Origin: Granulosicoccus sp964437945
Lineage (GTDB): Bacteria; Pseudomonadota; Gammaproteobacteria; Granulosicoccales; Granulosicoccaceae
Direction: 5' to 3'
Assembly (NCBI GenBank): GCA_964437945.1
Contig: CAYTJF010000016.1
Span: forward strand, 1 to 40,828
DNA length: 40,828 nt
The notes beneath the pieces are model-generated. The model saw nothing but the letters and a program-made list of their open reading frames with translations, had not been told where the DNA came from and ran no database searches. Each line of letters opens with the position of its first letter. Within the stretch, counting starts at the first letter, position 1. A program made the translations under genes and the position numbers. Below are positions 34,049 through 40,828 of the stretch, one piece after another.

Positions 34049-34981
34049 TTAATCGCCTCTAACATACGGCTTGGTAAGTGCTGAAGGTTGTCTGAATCTG
34101 TTGGCTACAAGCACCAGCACAAGAATAGTAATTACCGCAGGTGCCATGGCTGCAATATCGGAGGCACTTCGTGGAATCAGACCAAGCGTTTTTGCCTGCA
34201 GGACAATGGCGCCAACCATACCAAACAATAACGAACCAGCCATGACACCAGGTGCTCGCCATGCCCCAAAATACACCAGCGCAATTGCAATAAAGCCCAT
34301 TGCATTGGTTAAATTTTGTTGAAAAATGCCAAGCTCTATCGCGAGCGCTGCACCTGCAAGCCCGGCTAAGGCGTTACCAGCCATAATAGTGGTGAATCGC
34401 ACTTTGGGTACACTGACGCCTAAACTGTCAGCCGATTCAGGGCTTTCACCAACAGCTCTGACACTCAATCCAAACGTTGTCCGGTTGATAATGAATGCAA
34501 CCACGGGTACGAGTAAAAAAGCGATATACACCATTGGCGTGTGTTGAAAAAACATTTCACCTATAACCGGAACCTCGGCTAGCACCGGCACATGCCACTC
34601 GTCGAACTGATCGATAGGTAAAGGTGTACCGACCAACTTCTGGAAAAGCAAATCACTCATTCCCAAGCCAAACAAGTAAATACCTATTCCACTAACACCC
34701 TGCTCAGCGCGCAATGGCACGGTAACTACGGCATAAAAAACCCCGATTACCAGTCCGGTTAATATTCCAGCAAGAACCCCAAGCCAGATATTCTCGGTTT
34801 GCAGTATCACGTAGTAAGATGTGAAAGCACCGAGCAACATCACACCATCAACGCCTAAGTTCAATACGCCGCTACGTTGACCAATCGCCTCACCAAGTGA
34901 AGCTAATAAAAAAGGTGTGGCTAACCGGATGCCACTGGCAATTGTTGCAATGATTACACTGGTAGTGATTAAGTCACTCAT
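34049..34981 (-). CDS. Nucleoside-type ABC transporter permease (YufQ-like)
   Basis: A 310-residue polytopic permease of the BPD_transp_2 family (ribose/nucleoside class). Characteristic stretches are IRLATPFLLASLGEAIGQRSGVLNLGVDGVMLLGAF at the start, a cytoplasmic loop LSVRAVGESPESADSLGVSVPKVRF, GNALAGLAGAALAIELGIFQQNL and RAPGVMAGSLLFGMVGAI. The ATG overlaps the stop of the partner permease by 4 bases. The glutamate-glycine-rich first block is typical of nucleoside importers such as YufPQ and NupPQ. Confidence 0.9.
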   Translation of the reverse strand: MSDLITTSVIIATIASGIRLATPFLLASLGEAIGQRSGVLNLGVDGVMLLGAFTSYYVILQTENIWLGVLAGILTGLVIGVFYAVVTVPLRAEQGVSGIGIYLFGLGMSDLLFQKLVGTPLPIDQFDEWHVPVLAEVPVIGEMFFQHTPMVYIAFLLVPVVAFIINRTTFGLSVRAVGESPESADSLGVSVPKVRFTTIMAGNALAGLAGAALAIELGIFQQNLTNAMGFIAIALVYFGAWRAPGVMAGSLLFGMVGAIVLQAKTLGLIPRSASDIAAMAPAVITILVLVLVANRFRQPSALTKPYVRGD

Positions 34982-36090
34982 GTTGGTGCGCCATCCATTT
35001 CATCCTGACGACCCTGCTCCTTGCTCGATTTCGGCGGTCTGTTCTGTAACCGTTTACGATGCCATTCGGTACTGACGACAAAAACAACGATTAAACCGTT
35101 CAGGGCGATGACCAATGCAGAAGGCACTTGCGCAACACGTTGCAAAGAATTCGCACCAACCAGCATGCCGCCAAATAAAAATGAAGAAGGTATTGTCCAC
35201 AGCGGATGCAAAGCACCGAACAAGGCTACAACTATGCCGTTGAATCCAGCGCTACCAGTAAAACCCACAGAAGAGCCATCGGTAACCATTCGATGTGACT
35301 CACTGCCGAATACCAGAATCGCCCCCGCCAATCCTGACATAGCGCCGCTTAATGTCATCGCGATGATGATATTGCGTTTCACCGGCATGCCTGCATAACG
35401 AGCCGCCGCTGGGTTTAGCCCTACAGAGCGAAGGCGAAACCCTATGCCAGTTCGCCATAGCAGCACATAGGCAAGTATGGCCGCTATAAGGGCAATCAGA
35501 ATGCCAGAGTGTAAGTTAAGGCTCTCACTGAGCATGGGTAGGTCAGCGGCTTCAGGCAATCTGGCTGTTTGTGGAATGCGAGTGCCGCGTTCAATTTCAC
35601 CCGGATCGATCAGTGGGCCACGCAGTAGAAAATTCATAAACTGCACCGCTACTATATTGAGCATGATGGTGCTGAGAATTTCACTGACATTAAAGTGTGC
35701 CTTAAGCGCGCCTGGTATCGCCCCCCAGCACGCACCACCAATCATGCCGGTAAGCAGAATGACAGGTAACAGGACAAATGAAGGTGCACCAGGCATGGCG
35801 AGCGCTGTTGTTGTTGCAAACAAGCCACCCATAACCATCTGGCCCTCACCACCGATATTGATAACGTTCGCTCGAAACGCTATACAAATGCCAACTCCCA
35901 CCAACATCAACGGAATGGCCTTTACAGCTGTAGCCGACAATCCTTCTGCTGAGCCAAAGGCAGCGCTGAACATGGTTTGATAACCCGTGACAGGGTTCGC
36001 GCCCAATGTGAGCAGCATGATCGCCCCAAACGCCAGTGCAACAGCTACTGACGCTGTAGCAATACCAGCGGCGATAATATAGTTACGCAT
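34978..36090 (-). CDS. Nucleoside-type ABC transporter permease (YufP-like)
   Basis: A 370-residue polytopic permease pairing with the YufQ-like protein. Family features are GANPVTGYQTMFSAAFGSAEGLSATAVKAIPLMLVGVGICIAFRANVINIGGEGQMVMGGLFA, GALKAHFNVSEILSTIMLNIVAVQFMNFLLRGP, and FRLRSVGLNPAAARYAGMPVKRNIIIAMTLSGAMSGLAG (read in parts). A 30-residue hydrophilic tail (RKRLQNRPPKSSKEQGRQDE) follows the last helix. It starts 9 bases after the uraD stop and overlaps the next permease by 4 bases, so uraD and the transporter form one operon. Confidence 0.9.
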   Translation of the reverse strand: MRNYIIAAGIATASVAVALAFGAIMLLTLGANPVTGYQTMFSAAFGSAEGLSATAVKAIPLMLVGVGICIAFRANVINIGGEGQMVMGGLFATTTALAMPGAPSFVLLPVILLTGMIGGACWGAIPGALKAHFNVSEILSTIMLNIVAVQFMNFLLRGPLIDPGEIERGTRIPQTARLPEAADLPMLSESLNLHSGILIALIAAILAYVLLWRTGIGFRLRSVGLNPAAARYAGMPVKRNIIIAMTLSGAMSGLAGAILVFGSESHRMVTDGSSVGFTGSAGFNGIVVALFGALHPLWTIPSSFLFGGMLVGANSLQRVAQVPSALVIALNGLIVVFVVSTEWHRKRLQNRPPKSSKEQGRQDEMDGAPT

Positions 36091-36099
36091 TGGAATCAG

Positions 36100-36702
36100 C
36101 TACTCGCTAGTGAAGAACGGTTTCAAGCGCAAGCGCGCTATCTTGTTTATTTCATTGATGGCGGTGGCAAACTCACCCGCCTGACTATTGTTTATTCTTT
36201 GTTCGAAGGCTGCAATGATGAGATGCCGGTTGCTGTTCTTTACTGCCATGATAAAAGGAAATTCGAACTTGACTTTGTAAGCATCATTCAAACTGTGAAA
36301 TCGCTTCAGCTCATCATGACTGCATTGATCAAGACCTGCGCTGGATTGTTCATCGCTGGACTCGCTGGTGAGCGTTCCAGCGGTGGCGGCCTTGCCAGCC
36401 AAGTCAGGATGCGCTCGGATAAGCGCAAGCTTTTCTTCGTGGGTTGCATTATCAAGTGTGAAGCTCAACGCTTGAGCAAGACCGTCCAGGTTATCGCAGT
36501 GCTTGCTTACGCCAGAATCATAAGTGCGACTGGCGACCCAGGGAGAATGTTCATAAAGTGATCCAAAAGCATTCACGAACTCGTCACCAGTCATCTTGCT
36601 TGGTTCAATCTTTGATACTTTCTCTGGTACTTTTTTGCTGTGTTGTTCCACTGGCATGTATTGATGATCCGGCAATCTATTTCGTGGCAGCTTTGCGGGC
36701 AT
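36100..36702 (-). CDS. uraD: OHCU decarboxylase (uric acid breakdown)
   Basis: A 200-residue protein. Residues about 37-200 form the OHCU decarboxylase domain, the enzyme that converts the unstable product of urate oxidation into S-allantoin. Family features are FVNAFGSLYEHSPWVASRTY, EKLALIRAHPDLAGKAA with the catalytic His, LTSESSDEQSSAGLDQCS, and FHSLNDAYKVKFEFPFIMAVK with FEQRI nearby. The first 36 residues (basic, with QHSKKVPEKVSK) are not part of the family. Starts at 36702 (with AGGA nearby), 36657 and 36594 are all possible; I kept 36702. It leads into a BMP-type transporter, which suggests purine or urate uptake. Confidence 0.88.
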   Translation of the reverse strand: MPAKLPRNRLPDHQYMPVEQHSKKVPEKVSKIEPSKMTGDEFVNAFGSLYEHSPWVASRTYDSGVSKHCDNLDGLAQALSFTLDNATHEEKLALIRAHPDLAGKAATAGTLTSESSDEQSSAGLDQCSHDELKRFHSLNDAYKVKFEFPFIMAVKNSNRHLIIAAFEQRINNSQAGEFATAINEINKIARLRLKPFFTSE

Positions 36703-36913
36703 TCGGTCCTGCGCTGCCTTATTTCCCCATCGTTACAATATTCGCGTAACCTGTCAATTGGGAACTGTTCAAAATGAGCTACTTCAAACGCTAATTAGGA
36801 TAAAATCAAGCAAATCAGCACCTCAGCCAATACGAATTAGCACCACTACACAGTTCCAAGCGCCGACCAGAACATTTCAGTACATTCCAGCAAAACACAG
36901 TTGCCTATCCTCC

Positions 36914-37945
36914 ATGAATAAATCAAACACAGCCATTGCCGTCATGGGCGCCGGCTTAATTGGTGAGCGTCACATCGAACACGCAGCGGCACTTGGCTGC
37001 CTTTGTGCCATCGTCGACCCGGATAAAAAAGCCGAGCAATTAGCGCAACAAAACAAGGTCGCTTACTTTGCATCAGTTAAAGATCTGATCGAATCTGGAA
37101 TAGTCCAGGGTGTCATTGTAGCAACACCCACCCAGCACCATGTTGACAATGCCACCGCCCTGGTGGAAGCGGGTATTCCTGCATTGATAGAAAAACCGAT
37201 AGCTGACAAACTCGACGAGGCCGAGCGCTTGGTTAATCTTGCTATTAGTAGAAATGTTCCTTTAATGGTAGGACATCACCGAAGATTCAATCCATTAATA
37301 CAAGCGGCAAAATCAAAAATTGATGCAGGTGCCATTGGTAATGTGGTTGCAGCAAATGCCATGTGCTGGTTGTATAAGCCTGACGAGTACTTCAATGTAC
37401 CTTGGCGCAAACAACCCGGCGCAGGGCCGTTGTTAACCAATCTGATTCATGATATCGATTTAATGCGCTATTTTTGCGGTGACGTTGATAGCGTTCAAAT
37501 GCTCGAATCAAATCACACACGGAACCATAACGTTGAAGATACCGCCGCCCTGCTCATTCGATTTAAAAACAATGCCATTGTCACCATGTCTGTGTCAGAC
37601 ACTATCGTTGCACCGTGGAGCTGGGAGATGACCGCCAATGAGAACACGGCCTACCCCAATACCGATCAATTTTGCTATGTACTGGGAGGTACACACGGGT
37701 CCATAGCTATTCCGGATATGCAGCACTGGCACAACAAGGGCAATCGTGGTTGGTATGAGCCTATTTACAACGATACAGTACCCACCCAATCTCTCGACCC
37801 GCTTGTATTACAAATCGAGCACTTCTGCGATGTCATCAATGGTAAGGCAGAACCATTGGTCAGTGGACTTGAAGGCTTAAAAACGCTTCAAGTATTGGAT
37901 GCAGCTCATGAGGCTGCCAGAACCGGTTCAACAGTCTCGGTATAA
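36914..37945 (+). CDS. Gfo/Idh/MocA-family oxidoreductase
   Basis: A 343-residue NAD(P)-dependent dehydrogenase of the glucose-fructose/inositol dehydrogenase family. The N-terminal Rossmann part has VMGAGLIGERHIEHA, VATPTQHHVDNA and the catalytic-loop EKPIAD; the C-terminal domain has GHHRRFNPLIQAAK, PLLTNLIHDIDLMRYFCGDV and ALLIRFKNNAIVTMSVSD. The His-Asp pair in LIHDIDLM is typical of the sugar and inositol branch. The open frame begins at 36758, but the ATG at 36914 starts the Rossmann fold directly and the preceding 52 codons do not look like this family. It is divergent from uraD. Its substrate is probably a sugar or cyclitol. Confidence 0.88.
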   Translation: MNKSNTAIAVMGAGLIGERHIEHAAALGCLCAIVDPDKKAEQLAQQNKVAYFASVKDLIESGIVQGVIVATPTQHHVDNATALVEAGIPALIEKPIADKLDEAERLVNLAISRNVPLMVGHHRRFNPLIQAAKSKIDAGAIGNVVAANAMCWLYKPDEYFNVPWRKQPGAGPLLTNLIHDIDLMRYFCGDVDSVQMLESNHTRNHNVEDTAALLIRFKNNAIVTMSVSDTIVAPWSWEMTANENTAYPNTDQFCYVLGGTHGSIAIPDMQHWHNKGNRGWYEPIYNDTVPTQSLDPLVLQIEHFCDVINGKAEPLVSGLEGLKTLQVLDAAHEAARTGSTVSV

Positions 37946-38079
37946 ACGAACATAGTCAGTTAACATATCAGCAATGTCGTTTCAGGCTCTGATGTAGTAC
38001 ACCAGGTGCATTAGAACCGACAATGTAGTGTTAACAGTGGTGGCGTCAGTGTTATCTTATTCAACAAACGGGAACCGCA

Positions 38080-38991
38080 CTAGGGTATTTTTCCTCCCAT
38101 CAACACAATGCCTGCTTCACGGATGCTAGAAAGTGCCTCCTTACGCATGTGTGCTTCTACCGTCGTCGCCAAGCCCCACTCACCCATATAGTGTTGCGCT
38201 GCAGCAGATACATAAACCTGCCAAAGTGCTAGCCGCTCCAGATCAAGAAATTGGCGTCCAGCATAAGTCCGAGTGAACTGCTGCATCCGAAGCTTGCCGA
38301 ACTTGTATCGCAGTTCCAATCGACAACATGCTACATCCGATAGTGGATCACCATACGCAGCATCTTCCCAATCAAGTACTGCGGCGATACTACCGTTCTC
38401 CCAAAGCAAATTTTCTGGCCAGAAGTCTCCATGTAATAGAACAGGCACCTCTGTGTAAACGGTCTCCGATAGGGAGTAAAGATGGTTGCGTAGACTGTCC
38501 CAATCTCTACCCTCGGGAAGATAGTCGAACACTTCTGGTAACGGATCAATTCGAGCTGTTAACTGTGGAAGGTCGGATGTTGAAACACTATGAATCTGCC
38601 TTAACATATTGGCCATAATATCGATGTTTGCTACTTCCTTCTCGCCAGATACATCGCTTGTACCTTCAACGAATTCCAAAACTAAGTAAGGATACGCCAC
38701 GAGGCTATGAGTCACATCTACGTACAACGGCATGGGTACAGGTATGCCAATGCGATGCAAGCTTGTTAATAACCGGTACTCCAAGGTCGCACAAAGGCCG
38801 GTATGGTTATTGCGATGAGCGCGTATAACTAAGCTAGTCGTTTTGCCATCGGTGTGTGCCACATCTAGCCGATGTACATCCGCCGACACACCGCCTGTTA
38901 GACGCACCACATCCTTGACCTCCGAACCGGGAATCAAATTATTGGCAATAGATGTAAATTGACTGAAGATCATGTGTGAAAGTGTATCCAA
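38080..38991 (-). CDS. Aminoglycoside phosphotransferase (APH)-family kinase
   Basis: A 303-residue protein with the APH/choline kinase fold. The signs are RLTGGVSADVHRLD for the nucleotide loop, VIRAHR for the ATP lysine region (with Arg in place of Lys), the catalytic loop LLHGDFWPENLLW, the metal motif VLDWEDAAYGDP, and EYRLLTSLHRIGIPVPMPLY. These mark a small-molecule kinase, not specifically a drug-resistance enzyme. The TTG at 38991 has AGGG 6 bases upstream; the ATG at 38973 is an alternative six residues later. It is followed leftward by the Gfo gene in the opposite direction, and lies 36 bases after the SDR-like gene, likely in the same operon. Confidence 0.8.
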   Translation of the reverse strand: MDTLSHMIFSQFTSIANNLIPGSEVKDVVRLTGGVSADVHRLDVAHTDGKTTSLVIRAHRNNHTGLCATLEYRLLTSLHRIGIPVPMPLYVDVTHSLVAYPYLVLEFVEGTSDVSGEKEVANIDIMANMLRQIHSVSTSDLPQLTARIDPLPEVFDYLPEGRDWDSLRNHLYSLSETVYTEVPVLLHGDFWPENLLWENGSIAAVLDWEDAAYGDPLSDVACCRLELRYKFGKLRMQQFTRTYAGRQFLDLERLALWQVYVSAAAQHYMGEWGLATTVEAHMRKEALSSIREAGIVLMGGKIP

Positions 38992-39027
38992 AGTCGCCCT
39001 TCACAAGCTGTAGTTGTAACCAGATAT

Positions 39028-39888
39028 TCAATGCAGTTCGACGAGGATATCTTTGTGCATAGGTGTCCAACCAAAGTAGTCTCTGATTTTCTGGCTGCTC
39101 ATCTGCTGATCAAGGGTCGGCCCCTCTGCCCACGCTCCATACTCGACTGTGAGTTCTGCAACTGACCGCACTAGCGGCTCCGATTTCAATCCGCATTGCT
39201 TAGCGATGACAGCCGCAATATCACTTACTCGCACACCTTGCTCGCTGCAAACATTGTACGACTCACCCACCCGATCATCTTCCAACACCAGTCGGTACGC
39301 CACAGCAACGTCGTCTCTGTGAACTACAGGCCATCGAGTATCTAACGCGCCCCACACTTCTATGCGACCATCTTTCGGCATCAATTGCGACAGAACGCCC
39401 CCATTTCTAGAATAAGACACCCCTGGATGTATGACGTTTGTCGAAAAGCATGGCGAATTGAGAACAATAGCGCTGTTCTGCACCATCCATATAAAGCTGG
39501 CTATTGGATTAAAAGGTGTATTCTCAGTGGCAACAGTGTCGCCAGTTTGGCCGTACAACCATACACCTCCAGTGTAGATAAACCGAATACGGCGATCGGC
39601 TTTGGTGCCTTGTGCTACCAATTCTTGGACGAGCTGCCTGTCTACAATCCCCATGTCGTCCGTAAAGGTCGCCGCTACATGTATTACGCCATCCACTTCA
39701 TGAATATGTTGAGACCACTCTTCTGGTTGGCGGAGGTCACCACGAACTACGTCCACCCCTTTTGCGATGAGCTGCTGTTCTGTGAAATCCGAACGGGCTA
39801 GCGCCAGGACCGAGTGTCCGTGTGTTAAGAGTTCAGACAGAATCGCACTCCCAAGGTAACCCGTGGCTCCAAGCAAAAACGTTCGCAC
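39028..39888 (-). CDS. NAD-dependent epimerase/dehydratase-like extended SDR
   Basis: A 286-residue protein of the extended SDR/NmrA-like group. The N-terminal GATGYLGSAI is the nucleotide motif, followed by RGDLRQPEEW, VDGVIHVAATF and FIYTGGVWLYG; later come WPVVHRDDVAVAYRLVLED and GESYNVCSEQ, which fit sugar-nucleotide epimerase-like folds. The usual catalytic YxxxK is not evident: the aligned position reads SFIWMVQNSAI. This suggests a regulatory or binding role or a changed mechanism. The ATG at 39888 begins MRTFLLGATG. It precedes the APH-like kinase by 36 bases on the same strand. Confidence 0.8.
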   Translation of the reverse strand: MRTFLLGATGYLGSAILSELLTHGHSVLALARSDFTEQQLIAKGVDVVRGDLRQPEEWSQHIHEVDGVIHVAATFTDDMGIVDRQLVQELVAQGTKADRRIRFIYTGGVWLYGQTGDTVATENTPFNPIASFIWMVQNSAIVLNSPCFSTNVIHPGVSYSRNGGVLSQLMPKDGRIEVWGALDTRWPVVHRDDVAVAYRLVLEDDRVGESYNVCSEQGVRVSDIAAVIAKQCGLKSEPLVRSVAELTVEYGAWAEGPTLDQQMSSQKIRDYFGWTPMHKDILVELH

Positions 39889-40010
39889 CTTGATACTCCT
39901 TTCTTTAACTTCGGAAGAGATACAGGATAAAACCCCCAGTTAGATCGAGGTCAACAATAAATAATACTAAATCGGATCAAAGCCGTTTCGGGGAGTGTCT
40001 GAGCAAGCCC

Positions 40011-40043
40011 ATGCAGCTGATGGCGTGCCATCCATCGCTGCAT
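40011..40043. repeat. Compound hairpin
   Basis: Outer arms ATGCAGC (40011-40017) and GCTGCAT (40037-40043) are perfect complements and enclose inner arms GATGG (40019-40023) and CCATC (40028-40032) around a CGTG loop. It resembles a structured RNA or mobile-element end but no element body is present. Confidence 0.4.
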
Positions 40044-40063
40044 GATGATCCGGTGCTGGCAAA

Positions 40064-40085
40064 TCAGACTGATAAAACAGTCTGA
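40064..40085. repeat. Perfect 8-bp stem-loop
   Basis: TCAGACTG (40064-40071) and CAGTCTGA (40078-40085) flank ATAAAA. It lies 21 bases after the compound hairpin; no T tract follows on the plus strand, so its role is open. Confidence 0.4.
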
Positions 40086-40248
40086 AATTGAATTTCCAAT
40101 GGTGGTTAAAATTGCTCCTATTAAAAAGCACGCTTAGTCTCAAATTTTCGAATAAATATCAATCTGTCCCACAATCGTCGCTTACGACTAGACCTGCTAT
40201 TATTATCACTTAAAACACTAATAACCAGCTAATAGGGACAGCGTTAGA

Positions 40249-40650
40249 ATGAACGAGGCAGACATTGTAGGTCACTTATTGTCTTTTACGGAGATTTTTG
40301 TTGCGGCGATTGCGTTAACGTTCACGATAGTTTCAGCTTATATTGCCGCTCTTTACTACTTCATTAAAAACGCAGACCTCTTGTTTAAAGTTGTTGCCTT
40401 TGTGTTTTTCACGGGCATACTAGCGCAGTTAGGCGTGCTTTTATATGGTTCAACAGTACTCTTTAATTTACTGCGGTTAAGTGGCGAGATGCTTGTAGAG
40501 AAAAAAGAGGGCTCCATGCTAATGGAGAAATATATAAATGCGGCCTCTAGCTTTCCAATTTTGGTTGGATCCATTTTTCCTTGGCTTTTAGGTATTTCTG
40601 TTTATTTCGCTCTGTTCTATTTGACGTTTATTAGAAAATGGGACAAATAA
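40249..40650 (+). CDS. Small integral membrane protein of unknown function
   Basis: A 133-residue protein with three or four predicted membrane segments: IFVAAIALTFTIVSAYIAALYYF (about 16-38), VVAFVFFTGILAQLGVLLYGSTVLFNLL (about 48-75, perhaps two passes), and SIFPWLLGISVYFALFYLTF (about 108-127). A charged loop RLSGEMLVEKKEGSMLMEKY lies between. It ends with a basic tail (RKWDK). I do not recognise the family. GGGA (40238-40241) lies 12 bases upstream of the ATG. Base composition here is more AT-rich than the enzyme genes to the left, which may point to acquired DNA. Confidence 0.6.
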   Translation: MNEADIVGHLLSFTEIFVAAIALTFTIVSAYIAALYYFIKNADLLFKVVAFVFFTGILAQLGVLLYGSTVLFNLLRLSGEMLVEKKEGSMLMEKYINAASSFPILVGSIFPWLLGISVYFALFYLTFIRKWDK

Positions 40651-40670
40651 TTGAGTGGTAGTTGAGCAAT

Positions 40671-40799
40671 CTAGTCCAATTCCATAGGTGGCGTAGATTC
40701 GTTTGAGACCAACTCATTCGAATCCAGTAAGGCTATTTGAGCCGCAGGTTCAACGCTATCATTGAACCCAGCAACTAGTGGTCCATCCACTTGATACAT
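40671..40799 (-). CDS. Doubtful 42-residue open frame at window edge
   Basis: An ATG-started frame, MYQVDGPLVAGFND with an acidic end TPPMELD, closes with TAG at 40671-40673; a stop lies just upstream in frame. It could be a frameshifted 3' end of a gene beyond the window or chance. I do not recognise it. Confidence 0.15.
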   Translation of the reverse strand: MYQVDGPLVAGFNDSVEPAAQIALLDSNELVSNESTPPMELD

Positions 40800-40828
40800 T
40801 CGGGTTCAGAGGGGGCCGCCTGCGGTGC

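Larger units (their letters stand above)
39889..40248. other. Divergent intergenic region with two hairpins
   Basis: About 360 bases between the SDR-like gene (minus) and the small membrane protein (plus). It contains the compound hairpin at 40011-40043 and the perfect stem-loop at 40064-40085. No gene was recognised in it. Confidence 0.5.

Noticed and set aside
36758..36913. N-terminal extension of the Gfo/Idh protein
   Set aside because: The 52 codons before the ATG at 36914 do not resemble the family, whose Rossmann fold starts directly after that ATG.
38080..38991. Antibiotic resistance gene
   Set aside because: The APH fold is shared by many metabolic kinases and nothing here ties it to aminoglycosides.
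40700..40740. tRNA-like TTCGAATCC segment
   Set aside because: No matching acceptor, D or anticodon arms could be folded around it.

Overview
The window looks like chromosomal DNA of a Gram-negative, probably marine, heterotrophic gammaproteobacterium. The evidence is an ABC-F gene very close to E. coli YbiT, a Tat-exported enzyme, a lipoprotein glycosidase, periplasmic binding proteins without lipoboxes, and a PQQ operon. The genus cannot be fixed from sequence alone. There are no rRNA, tRNA, CRISPR, phage or intact insertion-sequence features. All calls rest on reading motifs and family resemblance; no database search was run.

Layout. 1-1600 (minus): the 5' part of a ybiT-like ABC-F gene and a metallophosphoesterase with its own terminator. 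1601-2532: mostly non-coding, holding a decayed piece of a di-haem cytochrome c peroxidase/MauG-type gene. 2533-6039 (plus): pqqA, pqqB, pqqC, pqqD and pqqE, with a strong inverted repeat between pqqA and pqqB. 6207-10608 (minus): a possible operon of a PhyH-type dioxygenase, a MATE exporter, an SDR dehydrogenase and a GcvT/DmdA-like folate-dependent methyltransferase. 10961-14236 (plus): a Tat-exported cyclase-family hydrolase with a good terminator, a HipB-HipA toxin-antitoxin pair behind a near-perfect 20-bp inverted repeat, and an SRPBCC protein.

14339-26182 (minus) is the largest unit, an apparent carbohydrate-type uptake and catabolic cluster. In transcription order it runs: FucU/RbsD-like mutarotase, CUT1-type binding protein, two permeases, ATPase, small SnoaL-like protein, HisD/HpsN-like dehydrogenase, SDR, LacI-family regulator, larger SnoaL-like protein, bicupin and a MetE-C-terminal-like zinc protein. 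Most junctions overlap or lie within a few bases. A perfect 16-bp palindrome with a central CG directly follows a good -10 box ahead of the binding-protein gene, as expected for the LacI operator. The larger SnoaL gene has no ordinary start codon for its conserved-looking N-terminus; an AUC codon 8 nt after GGAGG is the best candidate.

26484-29803 (plus): an ArgE/DapE-type M20 deacylase and a GH16 lipoprotein with an FN3 domain. 29856-36702 (minus): UraD, then a BMP-type (nucleoside/purine) ABC transporter (two permeases, binding protein, double ATPase), then cobQ. 36914-37945 (plus): a Gfo/Idh/MocA oxidoreductase. 38080-39888 (minus): an APH-family kinase and an atypical NAD-epimerase-like SDR. 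40249-40650 (plus): a small three-helix membrane protein beside two hairpins.

The most interesting candidate for an undescribed system is the 14.3-26.2 kb cluster. It combines sugar-type transport and mutarotation with enzymes from unrelated families, and its substrate cannot be read from the sequence.
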